Source of the DNA: Streptomyces deccanensis
GTDB lineage: Bacteria > Actinomycetota > Actinomycetes > Streptomycetales > Streptomycetaceae
Assembly (NCBI RefSeq): GCF_022385335.1
Contig: NZ_CP092431.1
Coordinates: 8,370,001 to 8,434,000, forward strand
DNA length: 64,000 nt
Direction: 5' to 3'
The notes under the pieces are model-generated. The model worked only from the letters and a program-made list of their open reading frames with translations. It searched no databases and was not told the DNA's origin. Position 1 is the first letter of the stretch, and each line of letters opens with the position of its first letter. Position numbers and translations under genes: made by a program. Shown piece by piece: positions 24,021 to 32,940 of the stretch.

Positions 24021-25580
24021 TCACCGCAGCGGGCTCGGCACCTCCGCCCAGATGTCGCCGGGTCGCTCCGGCGAAAGTCGCATCAGCGTCAACGCCTTCG
24101 TCGGTACCGGCCCCTCCAGCAACGTGCCCAGATCGGCGGTGCGCGGCATATCCCGTACGGCGGTGGCGAGCGCCTCGCGCAGGACGGGCGTCGAACCGGC
24201 CGTCGCGCCGAGCGTGCCCGTGATCAGGGCGCCGAACAGCTTGCGGCGCAGGGTGCGTTCGTCGTCCGTGATGATGCGGCCGGACATCGCCGGGGCCGCG
24301 ATGCCGTGCCGGGCGAGGCGCGCCGGGCTGACCCGGATGTCCGCGAGGTCGCGGTAGACGAGGCGGCGGGGGGCACCCGACGGTGACAGGACCACCAGGA
24401 GGTTCTGACCGTGCGCCTCCAGGGCCACGCCCAGATCGAGCAGCCGGAGGGAGACCGTGAGTGCGAGACGGGTGAAGTCCGCCAGCCAGGACGGCGTCCG
24501 CGGCAGCTCGGTCGTGGCCAACGCGGCCACCGGCAGGACCCGTTCACCGGCAGCCGTGTCCGCGTACGTGTCCGGTGACTCGCGCAACACCGCCGCGAGA
24601 TCCGGCGAACCGGCGGTGACCGCGCCGAGCGTCCGGGTCACGTGCAGCAGGCCGTCGGTGCGGGCCGCGACCTCGGCCATGAAGTCCGACACGGTCGCCG
24701 AGGTCTCGATCGAGTAGACGGAGATGTCCCGCACGGAGGAGGTCAGCCGGGCGCTCAGCGCCGTCTTGACGTGCGGCCCGCCGTCCGCGAGGGCGAGCGT
24801 GCGCAGGGACATCAGCGGATGCGCCTCGATCACCTCCCCCAGGGGGCACTTGAGCACATGGGCCGCCTGCCACGGATGCACCGGGACCAGCACCCGACCC
24901 CCGTCCCGCAGCTCCTTCGGCCACTCCCCGACGACCAGCGCGTCCTCGACGGGCGCCAGCCCCAGCCGTACCACCTGCCGGTGCTCCGGCCCGTAGGCGA
25001 GCTGGTCGCCCGCCGAGAAACCGGGCCGAGAACGGCAGTTGGGGTGGAAGGGATGCCCGTCGACGATCGCCTGCTCCCACTCCCAGCCCGTCCTTGCGGA
25101 GTCGTCGACCAACGAGGCGTCGGACAGCCCCTGGTTGGCGCGGGACAGCGCCAACGAGGCCACGCTGTGGTCGAGTTCGGCGGCGAAGGCGGCGCTGTGC
25201 GGCACGGCCAGGGCGGTCATCAGCCGCGCCGGGCGACGGTGGGACCGCTCGTCGAACCACACCTCCTCGACCTGCGCGGTGGTGCCGTACGGATCCACGG
25301 CCGGGCCGTGCAGCCGGCGGCCGTCGGCGAGGTGGAGCGTGACCCCGTCCCCTCCGGCCATGTCCCGCCGGACCACCCAGGGCAACGGTTCGTGGACGAG
25401 GCCCCGCCACAGCCGGGACAGCACGGCCGCCCGGGCGCCGGGCAGCGCGGCCGTGTACGGCAGCGTCAGATCAGGGCGTACGGCGCCCAACTCGGCGCCG
25501 AGCGCGGCCTCGGCGTCGGAGCCGGCGTCGGAGCCGGGGTCCGGGTCGGCATCGGCGTCGGTCAAGGGGTGACGGGCCAC
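24021..25580 (-). CDS. IucA/IucC-family (NIS) siderophore synthetase
   Basis: A protein of about 519 residues. NIS synthetases use ATP to condense a carboxylate with an amine or alcohol. Family motifs: G-H-P-F-H-P-N-C-R-S-R-P-G-F, V-P-V-H-P-W-Q, K-T-A-L-S-A-R-L-T-S-S-V-R and E-A-H-G-Q-N-L-L-V-V, plus the C-terminal FhuF-like region R-D-L-A-D-I-R. The usual Lys in H-P-x-x-K-x-R-x-G is not evident here. GTG 25580 was chosen for the GAGGAG upstream. Divergent from a second synthetase; no transporter or iron box is seen nearby. Confidence 0.88.
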   Translation of the reverse strand: MARHPLTDADADPDPGSDAGSDAEAALGAELGAVRPDLTLPYTAALPGARAAVLSRLWRGLVHEPLPWVVRRDMAGGDGVTLHLADGRRLHGPAVDPYGTTAQVEEVWFDERSHRRPARLMTALAVPHSAAFAAELDHSVASLALSRANQGLSDASLVDDSARTGWEWEQAIVDGHPFHPNCRSRPGFSAGDQLAYGPEHRQVVRLGLAPVEDALVVGEWPKELRDGGRVLVPVHPWQAAHVLKCPLGEVIEAHPLMSLRTLALADGGPHVKTALSARLTSSVRDISVYSIETSATVSDFMAEVAARTDGLLHVTRTLGAVTAGSPDLAAVLRESPDTYADTAAGERVLPVAALATTELPRTPSWLADFTRLALTVSLRLLDLGVALEAHGQNLLVVLSPSGAPRRLVYRDLADIRVSPARLARHGIAAPAMSGRIITDDERTLRRKLFGALITGTLGATAGSTPVLREALATAVRDMPRTADLGTLLEGPVPTKALTLMRLSPERPGDIWAEVPSPLR

Positions 25581-25820
25581 GGAGGGGCTCCTCGGGTGCG
25601 GGACGGGTGCGGGGCAGGGGCGGTGCGGGGGCGGGTGCGGGTGCGCTGTCGGGCGGGTACGGGTGACGGCAGGGATGTCGGTGCGAACGTCGGCGTACGA
25701 CCACTGCCCGTCCGCCTCCGCCGTGACGCATGTGGGCCTCGCGGCGGGACGCCTCATGGCTGCTTCGCGACGAGGCGTGAGGGGCAGACATACTGATCAC
25801 GAGTGCACCGTAAGGAACGA

Positions 25821-27470
25821 ATGGACCCCGTGGACGCCAACCCGCCCCGCGACAGCATCGGCGCCGCCGCCGACGCCCACGCCGCCGCACCGCTGCTCAA
25901 CTGTCTTCTGCGGGAGGCGGGAGAGCCGGTCGAGTCGCCGGACGCGGAGGCGGACGGGGTGCACCGCCTCAAGGGCAGCGGCCGCCTCCTTCGGGTGCGC
26001 GGCACCCGCCGTCCCACCCACCCCGAAGTGCGCACGGCGGGCGTCTGGCACGCCCTCACCCACACCGACCTGGTCAAACTCGTCGCCGAGGAACTGCGCG
26101 CCCTGACCGGCCTGGCCAACTCCGAACTGCCCGCCGAGATGCTGGACAGCCGCGAGGCCGTGGCCGCCCTCCTCGCCGAGCGCGCCCGCACCCCGGTGCC
26201 CGAGGACCCGTACCGGCGCTCCGAGCAGTCACTGATCACCGGCCATCCGTACCACCCCGCCCCCAAGGCCCGCGGCGGCGGCCCGGTCGCCGCCTGGTTG
26301 CCGTACGCGCCGGAGGCGTACGTCCGGTTCCCGTTGGTCCTCCTCGGGGTCCGCGAGGACACGGTGGTCGAGGAGGGCGACACCACCGCCCTCGACTCGC
26401 TGGGCTCGGCCCCGCCCGGTTATCGCCTCCTTCCGGCCCACCCCTGGCAACTCGACCTCCTGCAAGGCGAGTTGACCGAGGCGTTCGCGGACGGCCGCCT
26501 CGTACGGCTGGGCCGGACGGAGGGCACGGTGTGGCCGACGGCGGCGATCCGCACGGTGTACGTCCCCGAGGGCGGGCGCGCGGCAGCGGCCGAAGCCGAG
26601 CCGGTGACCGGAAACGCCCATGACGCCGCCTCGTCCGGGACGAAGCCGGTGGCCGGCGGCGCCCCCGCCCCCGGAGACGCCGCCACCCCCGACCTCTTCC
26701 TGAAGTTCAGCCTCGACGTGCGGATCACCAACGACATCCGTCGGCTGTGGCGGCACGACCTGCTCAAGCTGCGCCGCACCGACCGGGCGGTCACGGAGGC
26801 CTTCGCCGGGTCATCGGGGGCGTCATCGGGGGCCTGGCTGAGCGACCGCGGCTACCGCACGGCCGCGTTCGCGTTCGAGGAGCTGGCGGTCCTGGTGCGG
26901 GACGGTCTGGGCGGCCATGTGCCACCCGGCACGACACCCTTCCTCGCCGCCGCCCTCACCGAGAGCGCCGAGGCCTTCCCGGACAACCCGACGGCCCACG
27001 CCACCGACCCCGAGGCCTGGTGGGAGGCGTACCTGCGCGCGGTCGTCCCCCCGGCCCTCGCAGCCTTCCACGACCACGGCGTGGTGCTGGAGGCCCACCT
27101 GCAGAACACCGTCGTCGCCTGCGACGCCGCCGGCACCCCCGTCCGGGCGGTCTACCGCGACGCCGAGGGCGTCAAGCTCCTGCCGGACGTCACGCGCGCG
27201 GCCGGCTGGGAACGGCTGGTCTACTGCCTGTTCGTCAACAACCTCCTGGAGGTCGCGGCGGCCCTGACCGAACACCACCCGACGGTCGACCCCTGGCCCG
27301 CCGTCCGACGCGAGCTGCAACGCCACGCCGACGTACCGGAGGTCACCGACCTGCTCGACTCACCCACGCTGCCGGGCAAGACGAACCTGCTGCTCAGATG
27401 GACCGGAGCGGACGGCGCGGCCGCCCGCTACCTCCCCCTGCCCAACCCCTTCCGCCGTTCCGGCGGATGA
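25821..27470 (+). CDS. IucA/IucC-family (NIS) siderophore synthetase
   Basis: A protein of about 549 residues. Motifs: G-H-P-Y-H-P-A-P-K-A-R, L-P-A-H-P-W-Q, F-L-K-F-S-L-D-V-R-I-T-N-D-I-R and E-A-H-L-Q-N-T-V-V-A, followed by Y-R-D-A-E-G-V-K. The conserved Lys missing from the divergent partner is present. A low-complexity Ala/Gly/Pro insert lies at about residues 254-290. ATG 25821 was chosen because AAGGA precedes it; GTG 25803 is also in frame. The pair probably acts on two ends or two steps of one siderophore, but the product cannot be named. Confidence 0.88.
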   Translation: MDPVDANPPRDSIGAAADAHAAAPLLNCLLREAGEPVESPDAEADGVHRLKGSGRLLRVRGTRRPTHPEVRTAGVWHALTHTDLVKLVAEELRALTGLANSELPAEMLDSREAVAALLAERARTPVPEDPYRRSEQSLITGHPYHPAPKARGGGPVAAWLPYAPEAYVRFPLVLLGVREDTVVEEGDTTALDSLGSAPPGYRLLPAHPWQLDLLQGELTEAFADGRLVRLGRTEGTVWPTAAIRTVYVPEGGRAAAAEAEPVTGNAHDAASSGTKPVAGGAPAPGDAATPDLFLKFSLDVRITNDIRRLWRHDLLKLRRTDRAVTEAFAGSSGASSGAWLSDRGYRTAAFAFEELAVLVRDGLGGHVPPGTTPFLAAALTESAEAFPDNPTAHATDPEAWWEAYLRAVVPPALAAFHDHGVVLEAHLQNTVVACDAAGTPVRAVYRDAEGVKLLPDVTRAAGWERLVYCLFVNNLLEVAAALTEHHPTVDPWPAVRRELQRHADVPEVTDLLDSPTLPGKTNLLLRWTGADGAAARYLPLPNPFRRSGG

Positions 27471-27566
27471 CGCGGGCGCGGTTCGCTGAGCTTGTGGTCC
27501 CGGGTGCCGACGGACTCCCGCGCGGAACGCCTCCGGCAGTCCAGCGACCGGGGCGGCCGGGAGCGG

Positions 27567-28184
27567 TCAGCCGGGCAGTGACCCCGCGATGAGGACCCTG
27601 GCCATCTGCTCGGCACGGTCGACGGCGCGGTCCAGCGACCCCATGGAATCGACGACGCAGGCACCCTCGTGCAGGATCAGGATCTGGGCGGCCAGCCCGG
27701 CGGGGTCCTCGGCGCCCGCTACCGAGGCGAGCCCCTCCAGGTAGGAGAGCAGCCAGGCCTTCTGGTCGTGCGCGACCTCCCGGCCCGCGTGACCCGCCGG
27801 CAGTTCCACGGACGCGTTGATGAAGGCGCAGCCCCGCAGGTTGCGCTCGCGCATCCATGCGCGCAGGGCGCCGAACGTGGCCAGAAGCTTCTCTTCCGGC
27901 GGGCCGTCATGACTGTTGACGTACTTCACCAGCGTGGAACGCCACAGGCCGTCGCGGGCGCGCAGATAGGCGACGACCAGCTCCTCCTTCGAACCGAAGC
28001 GGTCGTAGAGGGTCTTCTTGGTGACGCCCGCTTCCTCAGCGATCGCCTCGACGCCGACGGCGCGGATCCCCTGGTCGTAGAAGAGCCGCGAGGCAGTCTC
28101 AAGGATCTTCACACCGGCCGGAGTGAGGTGCTGCACGCCGGTGCGCCTGCTGTTTCGGCCCACGCTGTTGCTGTTGCCAGTCAC
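27567..28184 (-). CDS. TetR/AcrR-family regulator
   Basis: A protein of about 205 residues. The N-terminal HTH is clear: I-L-E-T-A-S-R-L-F-Y-D-Q-G-I-R-A-V-G-V, I-A-E-E-A-G-V-T-K-K-T-L-Y-D-R-F-G-S-K-E-E-L. The C-terminal ligand domain (W-M-R-E-R-N-L-R-G-C-A-F-I-N-A) resembles TetR regulators of oxidoreductase or efflux genes. GTG 28184 is chosen; GTG 28199 is possible. It overlaps or borders a TACACC-N4-GGTATA element, so autoregulation is likely. It reads toward the siderophore synthetase gene and away from a tiny gene at 28315. Confidence 0.87.
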   Translation of the reverse strand: MTGNSNSVGRNSRRTGVQHLTPAGVKILETASRLFYDQGIRAVGVEAIAEEAGVTKKTLYDRFGSKEELVVAYLRARDGLWRSTLVKYVNSHDGPPEEKLLATFGALRAWMRERNLRGCAFINASVELPAGHAGREVAHDQKAWLLSYLEGLASVAGAEDPAGLAAQILILHEGACVVDSMGSLDRAVDRAEQMARVLIAGSLPG

Positions 28185-28194
28185 AGTCCAAAGG

Positions 28195-28210
28195 TACACC
28201 CAGCGGTATA
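28195..28210. promoter_or_regulatory. Probable TetR operator 1
   Basis: TACACC-CAGC-GGTATA, an inverted repeat with one mismatch, just upstream of the TetR gene. The right half, CGGTATA, recurs at 28287-28293. Confidence 0.5.
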
Positions 28211-28277
28211 GCTACAACAGTCGTGCGCAGGTGGGGAACCGTCCGGGCAAATATCTTCGCTGTCCGGAGGCAGTAAC

Positions 28278-28293
28278 CATACAGGTCGGTATA
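28278..28293. promoter_or_regulatory. Probable TetR operator 2
   Basis: CATACAGGTCGGTATA shares TACA and CGGTATA with the site at 28195-28210. It lies 22 bp before the small gene at 28315. Confidence 0.4.
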
Positions 28294-28314
28294 CTCAATC
28301 CCGAGAGGCCTTTC

Positions 28315-28470
28315 ATGTTCTGCTCGGCGATCGAGACTGCTTGGAGAGCCGCGATGAGGATGTTGCTTCACCATGTGTGGAATCTCGTGCGAGACGTCGC
28401 GTACGGCGTCCATGCCGGACATGCCATCCGGCACGGCGTGCCGGTGCCGGTGCGCAAACCCCCGAGCTGA
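28315..28470 (+). CDS. Small protein of 51 residues, divergent from TetR gene
   Basis: Not recognised. ATG 28315 is preceded by GAGAGG at good spacing. The product begins M-F-C-S-A-I-E-T-A-W and has an amphipathic, His/Arg-containing middle (L-L-H-H-V-W-N-L-V-R-D-V-A-Y) and a C terminus ending V-P-V-R-K-P-P-S. No signal peptide. The two possible TetR operators upstream suggest that it may be the regulator's target. It could also be chance reading in an untranslated region. Confidence 0.4.
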   Translation: MFCSAIETAWRAAMRMLLHHVWNLVRDVAYGVHAGHAIRHGVPVPVRKPPS

Positions 28471-28579
28471 CGACGGCTGGCAAACTCCTCGCCGGTGATC
28501 ACCCCCCGGTTACTATGCTCTGCGTGCCGGTCCAGACCCACCGGATCCTCTTCGGGGCTGAGAAGGTGGCCTGAGAAAC

Positions 28580-29494
28580 ATGCTGAGAGAAGTCCGAGCG
28601 ACCCGTTACGTCGAACCCCTCAGGGCAGGCGGCTCCGTTCCCGGCGTCGTCGAGGCCGACGACCTGGGCATGTACGTCGTGAAGTTCACCGGCTCCGCGC
28701 AGGGCCGCAAGGCGTTGGTCGCCGAGGTGATCGTCGGGGAGCTGGCGCGGGCGCTCGGGCTGCGGTTCCCGGAGCTGGTCCTCGCGCACTTCGACCCGTC
28801 GATCGCCGGGAGCGAGCCGCACCAGGAGGTGCGGGAACTGCACGCCGCGAGCGCCGGTCTCAACCTCGGCATGGACTATCTGCCGGGCGCCGCGGACTTC
28901 ACCCCGGACGTCGCGAAGGAGTTCCGCGTCGACCCGCTCGAAGCCGGGCGGATCGTCTGGCTCGACGCCCTCACCGTCAACGTCGACCGCACCGTGCACA
29001 GTTCGAACCTCATGATCTGGCCCACGTTCGGCATCGCGCCCCCGCGCCTGTGGCTGATCGACCACGGCGCGGCCCTCGTCTTCCACCACCGGTGGGACGC
29101 CTCGGACCCCACGAAGGCGTACGACTTCCGCCACCACGCACTCGGCCACTACGCCCCCGACGTGCGCGCGGCCGACGCCGAGCTCGCGCCGAAGGTGACC
29201 GAGGAGCTGCTGCGGCGGATCCTCGCGGAGGTCCCGGACGGCTGGCTGCCCGTCGAGGACGGCTTCGCCTCGCCCGAGGAGGTCCGCGACGCCTATGTGC
29301 GGTACCTCCACGCGCGCGTGCGCGCCTCCGCCGTCTGGCTCCCCACCGACTTCCCCACCCGGGAGGAACTCGCCGCCGAGGAGGCCCTCCGCGCGGCGAG
29401 GACACAGCGAGGCCGCCCGGACTGGCTGAAGCGGGTCCCCGACCTGCACGGCAAGCCGGCGGCGGAACAGGATTGGTCGGTGCACCTGGGATGA
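28580..29494 (+). CDS. HipA-like kinase-fold protein
   Basis: A protein of 304 residues. The kinase-like features are a G-x-Y-V-V-K-F strand with the ATP-binding Lys, a helix after it, D-A-L-T-V-N-V-D-R-T-V-H-S-S-N-L-M (catalytic-loop-like, D and N), and L-W-L-I-D-H-G-A-A-L-V-F with the metal-binding Asp. This fits the HipA-type group. It lacks the N-terminal HipA domain and no HipB-type antitoxin lies beside it. Its stop overlaps the next gene's start. Some databases wrongly label such genes as aminotransferases. A possible -10 (TACTAT) is at 28511. Confidence 0.78.
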   Translation: MLREVRATRYVEPLRAGGSVPGVVEADDLGMYVVKFTGSAQGRKALVAEVIVGELARALGLRFPELVLAHFDPSIAGSEPHQEVRELHAASAGLNLGMDYLPGAADFTPDVAKEFRVDPLEAGRIVWLDALTVNVDRTVHSSNLMIWPTFGIAPPRLWLIDHGAALVFHHRWDASDPTKAYDFRHHALGHYAPDVRAADAELAPKVTEELLRRILAEVPDGWLPVEDGFASPEEVRDAYVRYLHARVRASAVWLPTDFPTREELAAEEALRAARTQRGRPDWLKRVPDLHGKPAAEQDWSVHLG

Positions 29495-29778
29495 CGCGGA
29501 CACAGCGAGTCGAGATCGAGTACTGCACCCAGTGCCGCTGGCTGCCCCGCGCCGCATGGCTGGCGCAGGAGCTGCTGACGACCTTCGAGACCGAACTGAC
29601 CGAGCTGTCCCTGAAGCCCGGCACGGGTGGCGTCTTCGTCGTCCGCGTCGGCGACGAGGTCGTCTGGGACCGCCGTGAGCAGGGCTTCCCGGAGCCGGTC
29701 GCCGTCAAGCAGGCCGTACGCGACCGAGTGGCCCCGGGAAAGTCCCTGGGCCACTCGGACAGGATCGGCGGGTCCTAG
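29491..29778 (+). CDS. SelT/SelW/SelH (Rdx)-like thioredoxin-fold protein
   Basis: A protein of 95 residues. It has the family's C12-T-Q-C15 redox motif in I-E-Y-C-T-Q-C-R-W, followed by A-A-W-L-A-Q-E-L-L, and G-G-V-F-V-V and V-W-D-R motifs. The selenocysteine of animal members is Cys here, as is usual in bacteria. Its ATG overlaps the kinase-like gene's stop (ATGA), suggesting coupled synthesis. Biological role unknown; a redox partner function is inferred from the motif. Confidence 0.88.
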   Translation: MTRTQRVEIEYCTQCRWLPRAAWLAQELLTTFETELTELSLKPGTGGVFVVRVGDEVVWDRREQGFPEPVAVKQAVRDRVAPGKSLGHSDRIGGS

Positions 29779-29794
29779 GGGTGTTTCCCCTGGT

Positions 29795-31429
29795 TCAGCC
29801 CCGCAGCTGCTCGTACGCCGGCAGCGTCAGGAAGTCGACGTAGTCCTCGTCGAGGGAGACCTCCAGCAGCAGGTCGTGGGCCCGCTGCCAGTGCCCGGCG
29901 GCGAACGCCTCCTCGCCCAACTCCGCCCGCAGGTTGGCGAGTTCCTGGGCGGCGACCTCGCGGGCCAGCTCCGGCGTCGCCTTCACGGTGGTGCCGTCGT
30001 GCTCGAACTCGACGCCCGCGTTGATCCACTGCCAGATCTGCGAGCGGGAGATCTCGGCGGTGGCCGCGTCCTCCATCAGGTTGAAGATGGCGACGGCGCC
30101 GAGGCCGCGCAGCCAGGCCTCGATGTAACGGATGCCGACCTGGACGGCGTTGACGAGTCCGGCGTACGTCGGCCGGGCGTCGAGGGAGTCGACGGCGATC
30201 AGGTCGGCGGCCTTGACGTCGACGTCCTCGCGGAGGCGGTCCTTCTGGTTCGGCTTGTCGCCGAGGACGGCGTCGAAGGAGGCCATGGCGATCGGGACCA
30301 GGTCGGGGTGGGCGACCCAGGAGCCGTCGAAGCCGTCGTTCGCCTCGCGGTCCTTGTCGGCCTTGACCTTCTCGAACGCGACCTTGTTGACCTCCTCGTC
30401 GCGCCGCGAGGGGATGAACGCGGCCATGCCGCCGATCGCGTGCGCGCCCCGCTTGTGGCAGGTGCGGACGAGGAGTTCGGTGTACGCCCGCATGAACGGG
30501 GCCGTCATCGTGACCGCGTTGCGGTCCGGGAGGACGAACTTGGCTCCGCCGTCACGGAAGTTCTTCACGATGGAGAAGAGATAGTCCCAGCGGCCCGCGT
30601 TCAACCCCGAGGCGTGGTCGCGGAGTTCGTAGAGGATCTCCTCCATCTCGTACGCGGCCGTGATCGTCTCGATGAGCACGGTGGCGCGGACGGTGCCCTG
30701 CGGGATGCCGACGTGGTCCTGGGCGAAGACGAACACGTCGTTCCAGAGGCGGGCCTCCAGGTGCGACTCGGTCTTCGGGAGGTAGAAGTACGGGCCCTTG
30801 CCGAGGTCCAGCAGCCGCTGGGCGTTGTGGAAGAAGTACAGGCCGAAGTCGACGAGCGCGCCGGGCACCGCGTGGCCGTCGGCGTCCACCAGGTGGCGCT
30901 CGTCGAGGTGCCAGCCGCGCGGGCGCATGACGACCGTCGCCAGCTCCTCGTTCGGGCGCAGCGCGTAGGACTTGCCGGTGCGCTCGTCGGTGAAGTCGAT
31001 GTTCCGCGTGTAGGCGTCGGCCATGTTCACCTGGCCGAGAATCACGTTCTCCCAGGTGGGCGCGGAGGCGTCCTCGAAGTCCGCGAGCCAGATCTTCGCG
31101 CCGGAGTTCAGCGCGTTGATCGTCATCTTGCGGTCGGTGGGGCCGGTGATCTCGACGCGGCGGTCGTCCAGGGCGGCCGGGGCGGGGGCCACCTTCCAGG
31201 AGTCGTCGGCGCGGATCGCGGCGGTCTCCGGGAGGAAGTCGAGCGTGGAGGTGCGGGCGATCTCGGCGCGCCGCTCCGCGCGGCGGGCCAGCAGCTCGTT
31301 CCGCCGGGGGGTGAAGCGGCGGTGCAGCTCGGCCACGAAAGCGAGTGCGGCGGGGGTGAGGACCTCGTCCTGGCGGGGCAGGGGCTCGGCGTCGACGATG
31401 GCCAGCGGGGACGGCGCTGGTGCGGACAT
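29795..31429 (-). CDS. aceB: Malate synthase A
   Basis: A protein of 544 residues, the normal length for isoform A. It condenses glyoxylate with acetyl-CoA to malate. Signatures: [16 protein letters not shown], the catalytic [15 protein letters not shown], the A-F-I-P-S-R-R-D segment and D-G-S-W-V-A-H-P-D. It lies beside allantoin genes rather than isocitrate lyase, so it probably removes glyoxylate formed from allantoin. Two TTCC/GGAA-type boxes and a TTCAA-N7-TTGAT element in its promoter match those around allR-allB. Confidence 0.95.
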   Translation of the reverse strand: MSAPAPSPLAIVDAEPLPRQDEVLTPAALAFVAELHRRFTPRRNELLARRAERRAEIARTSTLDFLPETAAIRADDSWKVAPAPAALDDRRVEITGPTDRKMTINALNSGAKIWLADFEDASAPTWENVILGQVNMADAYTRNIDFTDERTGKSYALRPNEELATVVMRPRGWHLDERHLVDADGHAVPGALVDFGLYFFHNAQRLLDLGKGPYFYLPKTESHLEARLWNDVFVFAQDHVGIPQGTVRATVLIETITAAYEMEEILYELRDHASGLNAGRWDYLFSIVKNFRDGGAKFVLPDRNAVTMTAPFMRAYTELLVRTCHKRGAHAIGGMAAFIPSRRDEEVNKVAFEKVKADKDREANDGFDGSWVAHPDLVPIAMASFDAVLGDKPNQKDRLREDVDVKAADLIAVDSLDARPTYAGLVNAVQVGIRYIEAWLRGLGAVAIFNLMEDAATAEISRSQIWQWINAGVEFEHDGTTVKATPELAREVAAQELANLRAELGEEAFAAGHWQRAHDLLLEVSLDEDYVDFLTLPAYEQLRG

Positions 31430-31514
31430 GAGCTGTCACTTCCTTCAGCGGGCGTGGCACCGGGTGTCAGTCGACCCGGGTCGGGCTGGGGGCGCCCCCG
31501 GCTGAGGGGAACGC

Positions 31515-31568
31515 TTCTGAACAGTGGATAGTAGTTTCCTCATGGTGGAAGTTCAATGTTTTGTTGAT
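31515..31568. promoter_or_regulatory. AllR-type boxes upstream of aceB
   Basis: TTCT-GAACAGT-GGAT (31515-31529), TTCC-TCATGGT-GGAA (31536-31550) and TTCAA-N7-TTGAT (31552-31568). The TTCC-N7-GGAA form is the same as that of the boxes at 33825, 33846 and 33952 around allR and allB. Confidence 0.65.
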
Positions 31569-31616
31569 GTCGAGATTCTTCGAGTCGAGGCAGCGTGGCG
31601 CTGAGTGTCACCCCGT

Positions 31617-32258
31617 TCACTCAAGGTGGACGAGGTCGGCCTCGGTGTCGATGTCGTACGGCCGGGCCACGTCCCCGCACTCGACGAGCGTGAGCGTGTC
31701 GCCGTGCGCCTTCAGGTAGGCACGGGCGCCCCGGTCGCCGGTGGCGGTCGCGGCGATGCCGGGCCAGTGGTCGGAGCCGAAGAGCACGGGATGGCCCCGC
31801 ACACCGTCGTACGCGGCCGCCACGAGCGATCCGCTCGAACCGTGCGCGGCGAGGACGCGGGCCACGGCCTGCGGCCCGATGCCCGGCTGGTCCACCAGCG
31901 ACACCAGGGCGGCGTCCGCGCCCGTCCCCGTCAGCGACTCCAGTCCGGCCCGCAGCGACGCACCCATGCCCTCGGCCCAGTCGGGGTTGTCGACCAGGAC
32001 GCAGTCGGCCAGTTCGGCGCGGGCGCGGACGGCCGCCGACTCGGCGCCGAGGACCACATGGATCCGGGCGCAGCCGCCCGCCCGCAGCACGCCGACCGCG
32101 TGTTCGACCAACGGGCGGCCGCGGTGGGTGAGCAGGGCCTTGGGGCGGCCGCCGAGGCGCCGCCCGCCGCCGGCCGCCAGCAGCAGTCCGACGACCTCGC
32201 TCTCGCGGGTCGGGTGGGTCGCGTCCTGGGCCCTGTTCCGGGACTGGTGGTGCGTCAT
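31617..32258 (-). CDS. Nucleotidyltransferase (MobA/MocA-like)
   Basis: A protein of about 213 residues. The NTP-transferase signature L-L-L-A-A-G-G-G-R-R-L-G-G-R-P-K is near residue 25; L-V-D-Q-P-G-I and G-V-R-G-H-P-V-L-F fit the MocA/MobA group that attaches CMP or GMP to molybdopterin. In a purine-breakdown locus this could serve a molybdenum enzyme such as xanthine dehydrogenase, which is not in this window. ATG 32258 is preceded by AGGGGG at a short distance; ATG 32270 is an alternative. Confidence 0.82.
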   Translation of the reverse strand: MTHHQSRNRAQDATHPTRESEVVGLLLAAGGGRRLGGRPKALLTHRGRPLVEHAVGVLRAGGCARIHVVLGAESAAVRARAELADCVLVDNPDWAEGMGASLRAGLESLTGTGADAALVSLVDQPGIGPQAVARVLAAHGSSGSLVAAAYDGVRGHPVLFGSDHWPGIAATATGDRGARAYLKAHGDTLTLVECGDVARPYDIDTEADLVHLE

Positions 32259-32494
32259 GTCCCCCTGCATACCCGACCGGGCGGAGGTGTCGCGTGAAGC
32301 CCCACGGGCCGGGTGCCGTCTTTGCGATGCCCGGGGACTGAATTTCGGTCCCCGTGGTGGCGCTCGCCGCACCGATTGGCGTTTACTGGCCCGCGCCACC
32401 CCCGGCGCCCGACCGACGCCACGGGGTGGACGGCCGTGCTCGGGTGCGCGGCCACGGCTCGTGCACAAGGGCGTGGGCGAGGGGGGAGAGGGCT

Positions 32495-32809
32495 GTGTTG
32501 CGGAGCTTGGGGCAGAGGCCAGTGACCGGCAGTGACAGGGATCCGAGAGTGGCGGAGCTGAGCTCGGCCGTGTCCCGGCTGCGTCGTGAACTGGCCGCAC
32601 ATCCCGCGGAGTTCCCCGACCGGGGCATAGCGGAGGACGAGCTGGCGGCACTCGCGGCGATGGCCGTCACCGGAATGCCGGAGGTGCCGCGCCTGAGGCG
32701 GTCACTGTTGCTGATCGCGGGGTCGATCGGGTCGGTGAGCGCATTGGCGAAAGGGCTGGCGGACGTGCGTACGGCGGTGGAGCTGTTCGGGGAGCCGCCT
32801 CGTCGCTGA
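32495..32809 (+). CDS. Small helical protein (DUF5955-like)
   Basis: A protein of about 104 residues, alpha-helical by sequence: V-A-E-L-S-S-A-V-S-R-L-R-R-E-L-A, then D-E-L-A-A-L-A-A-M-A and L-R-R-S-L-L-L-I-A-G-S-I-G-S-V-S-A-L-A. A conserved actinobacterial protein of unknown function occupies this position in related allantoin loci. GTG 32495 follows a GAGAGGG; GTG 32522 is also possible. No signal peptide. Confidence 0.7.
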   Translation: MLRSLGQRPVTGSDRDPRVAELSSAVSRLRRELAAHPAEFPDRGIAEDELAALAAMAVTGMPEVPRLRRSLLLIAGSIGSVSALAKGLADVRTAVELFGEPPRR

Positions 32810-32827
32810 CCGCACGGTGGGCCGGCA

Positions 32828-32902
32828 CTGAAAAGCAGGGGCGCAGCCCCGCTTTTCAGGGGCGCGGGGAACTGCGCGAGAAGCCCCACTCACCCGCACC
32901 CG
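32828..32902. repeat. Dispersed palindromic repeat, copy B
   Basis: CTGAAAAGC (32828-32836) pairs with GCTTTTCAG (32851-32859) around an inner GGGGC-GCA-GCCCC, followed by the shared GGGGCGCGGGGAACTGCGCG segment. It lies between convergent genes (+ ending 32809, - ending 32941) and probably terminates both. Confidence 0.8.
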
Positions 32903-32940
32903 ACGACACGCCCCTCAGCAACGCGCACCCAACGCGCCGC

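Noticed and set aside
25581-25820. Iron box in the gap between the siderophore synthetases
   Set aside because: No sequence resembling the 19-bp TTAGGTTAGGCTAACCTAA consensus was found by eye; only GC-rich tracts and a CGCCTC/GAGGCG pair.
28580-29494. Complete HipBA toxin-antitoxin system
   Set aside because: No HipB-type HTH gene is adjacent, and the HipA N-terminal domain is missing; only a HipA-like kinase fold can be claimed.
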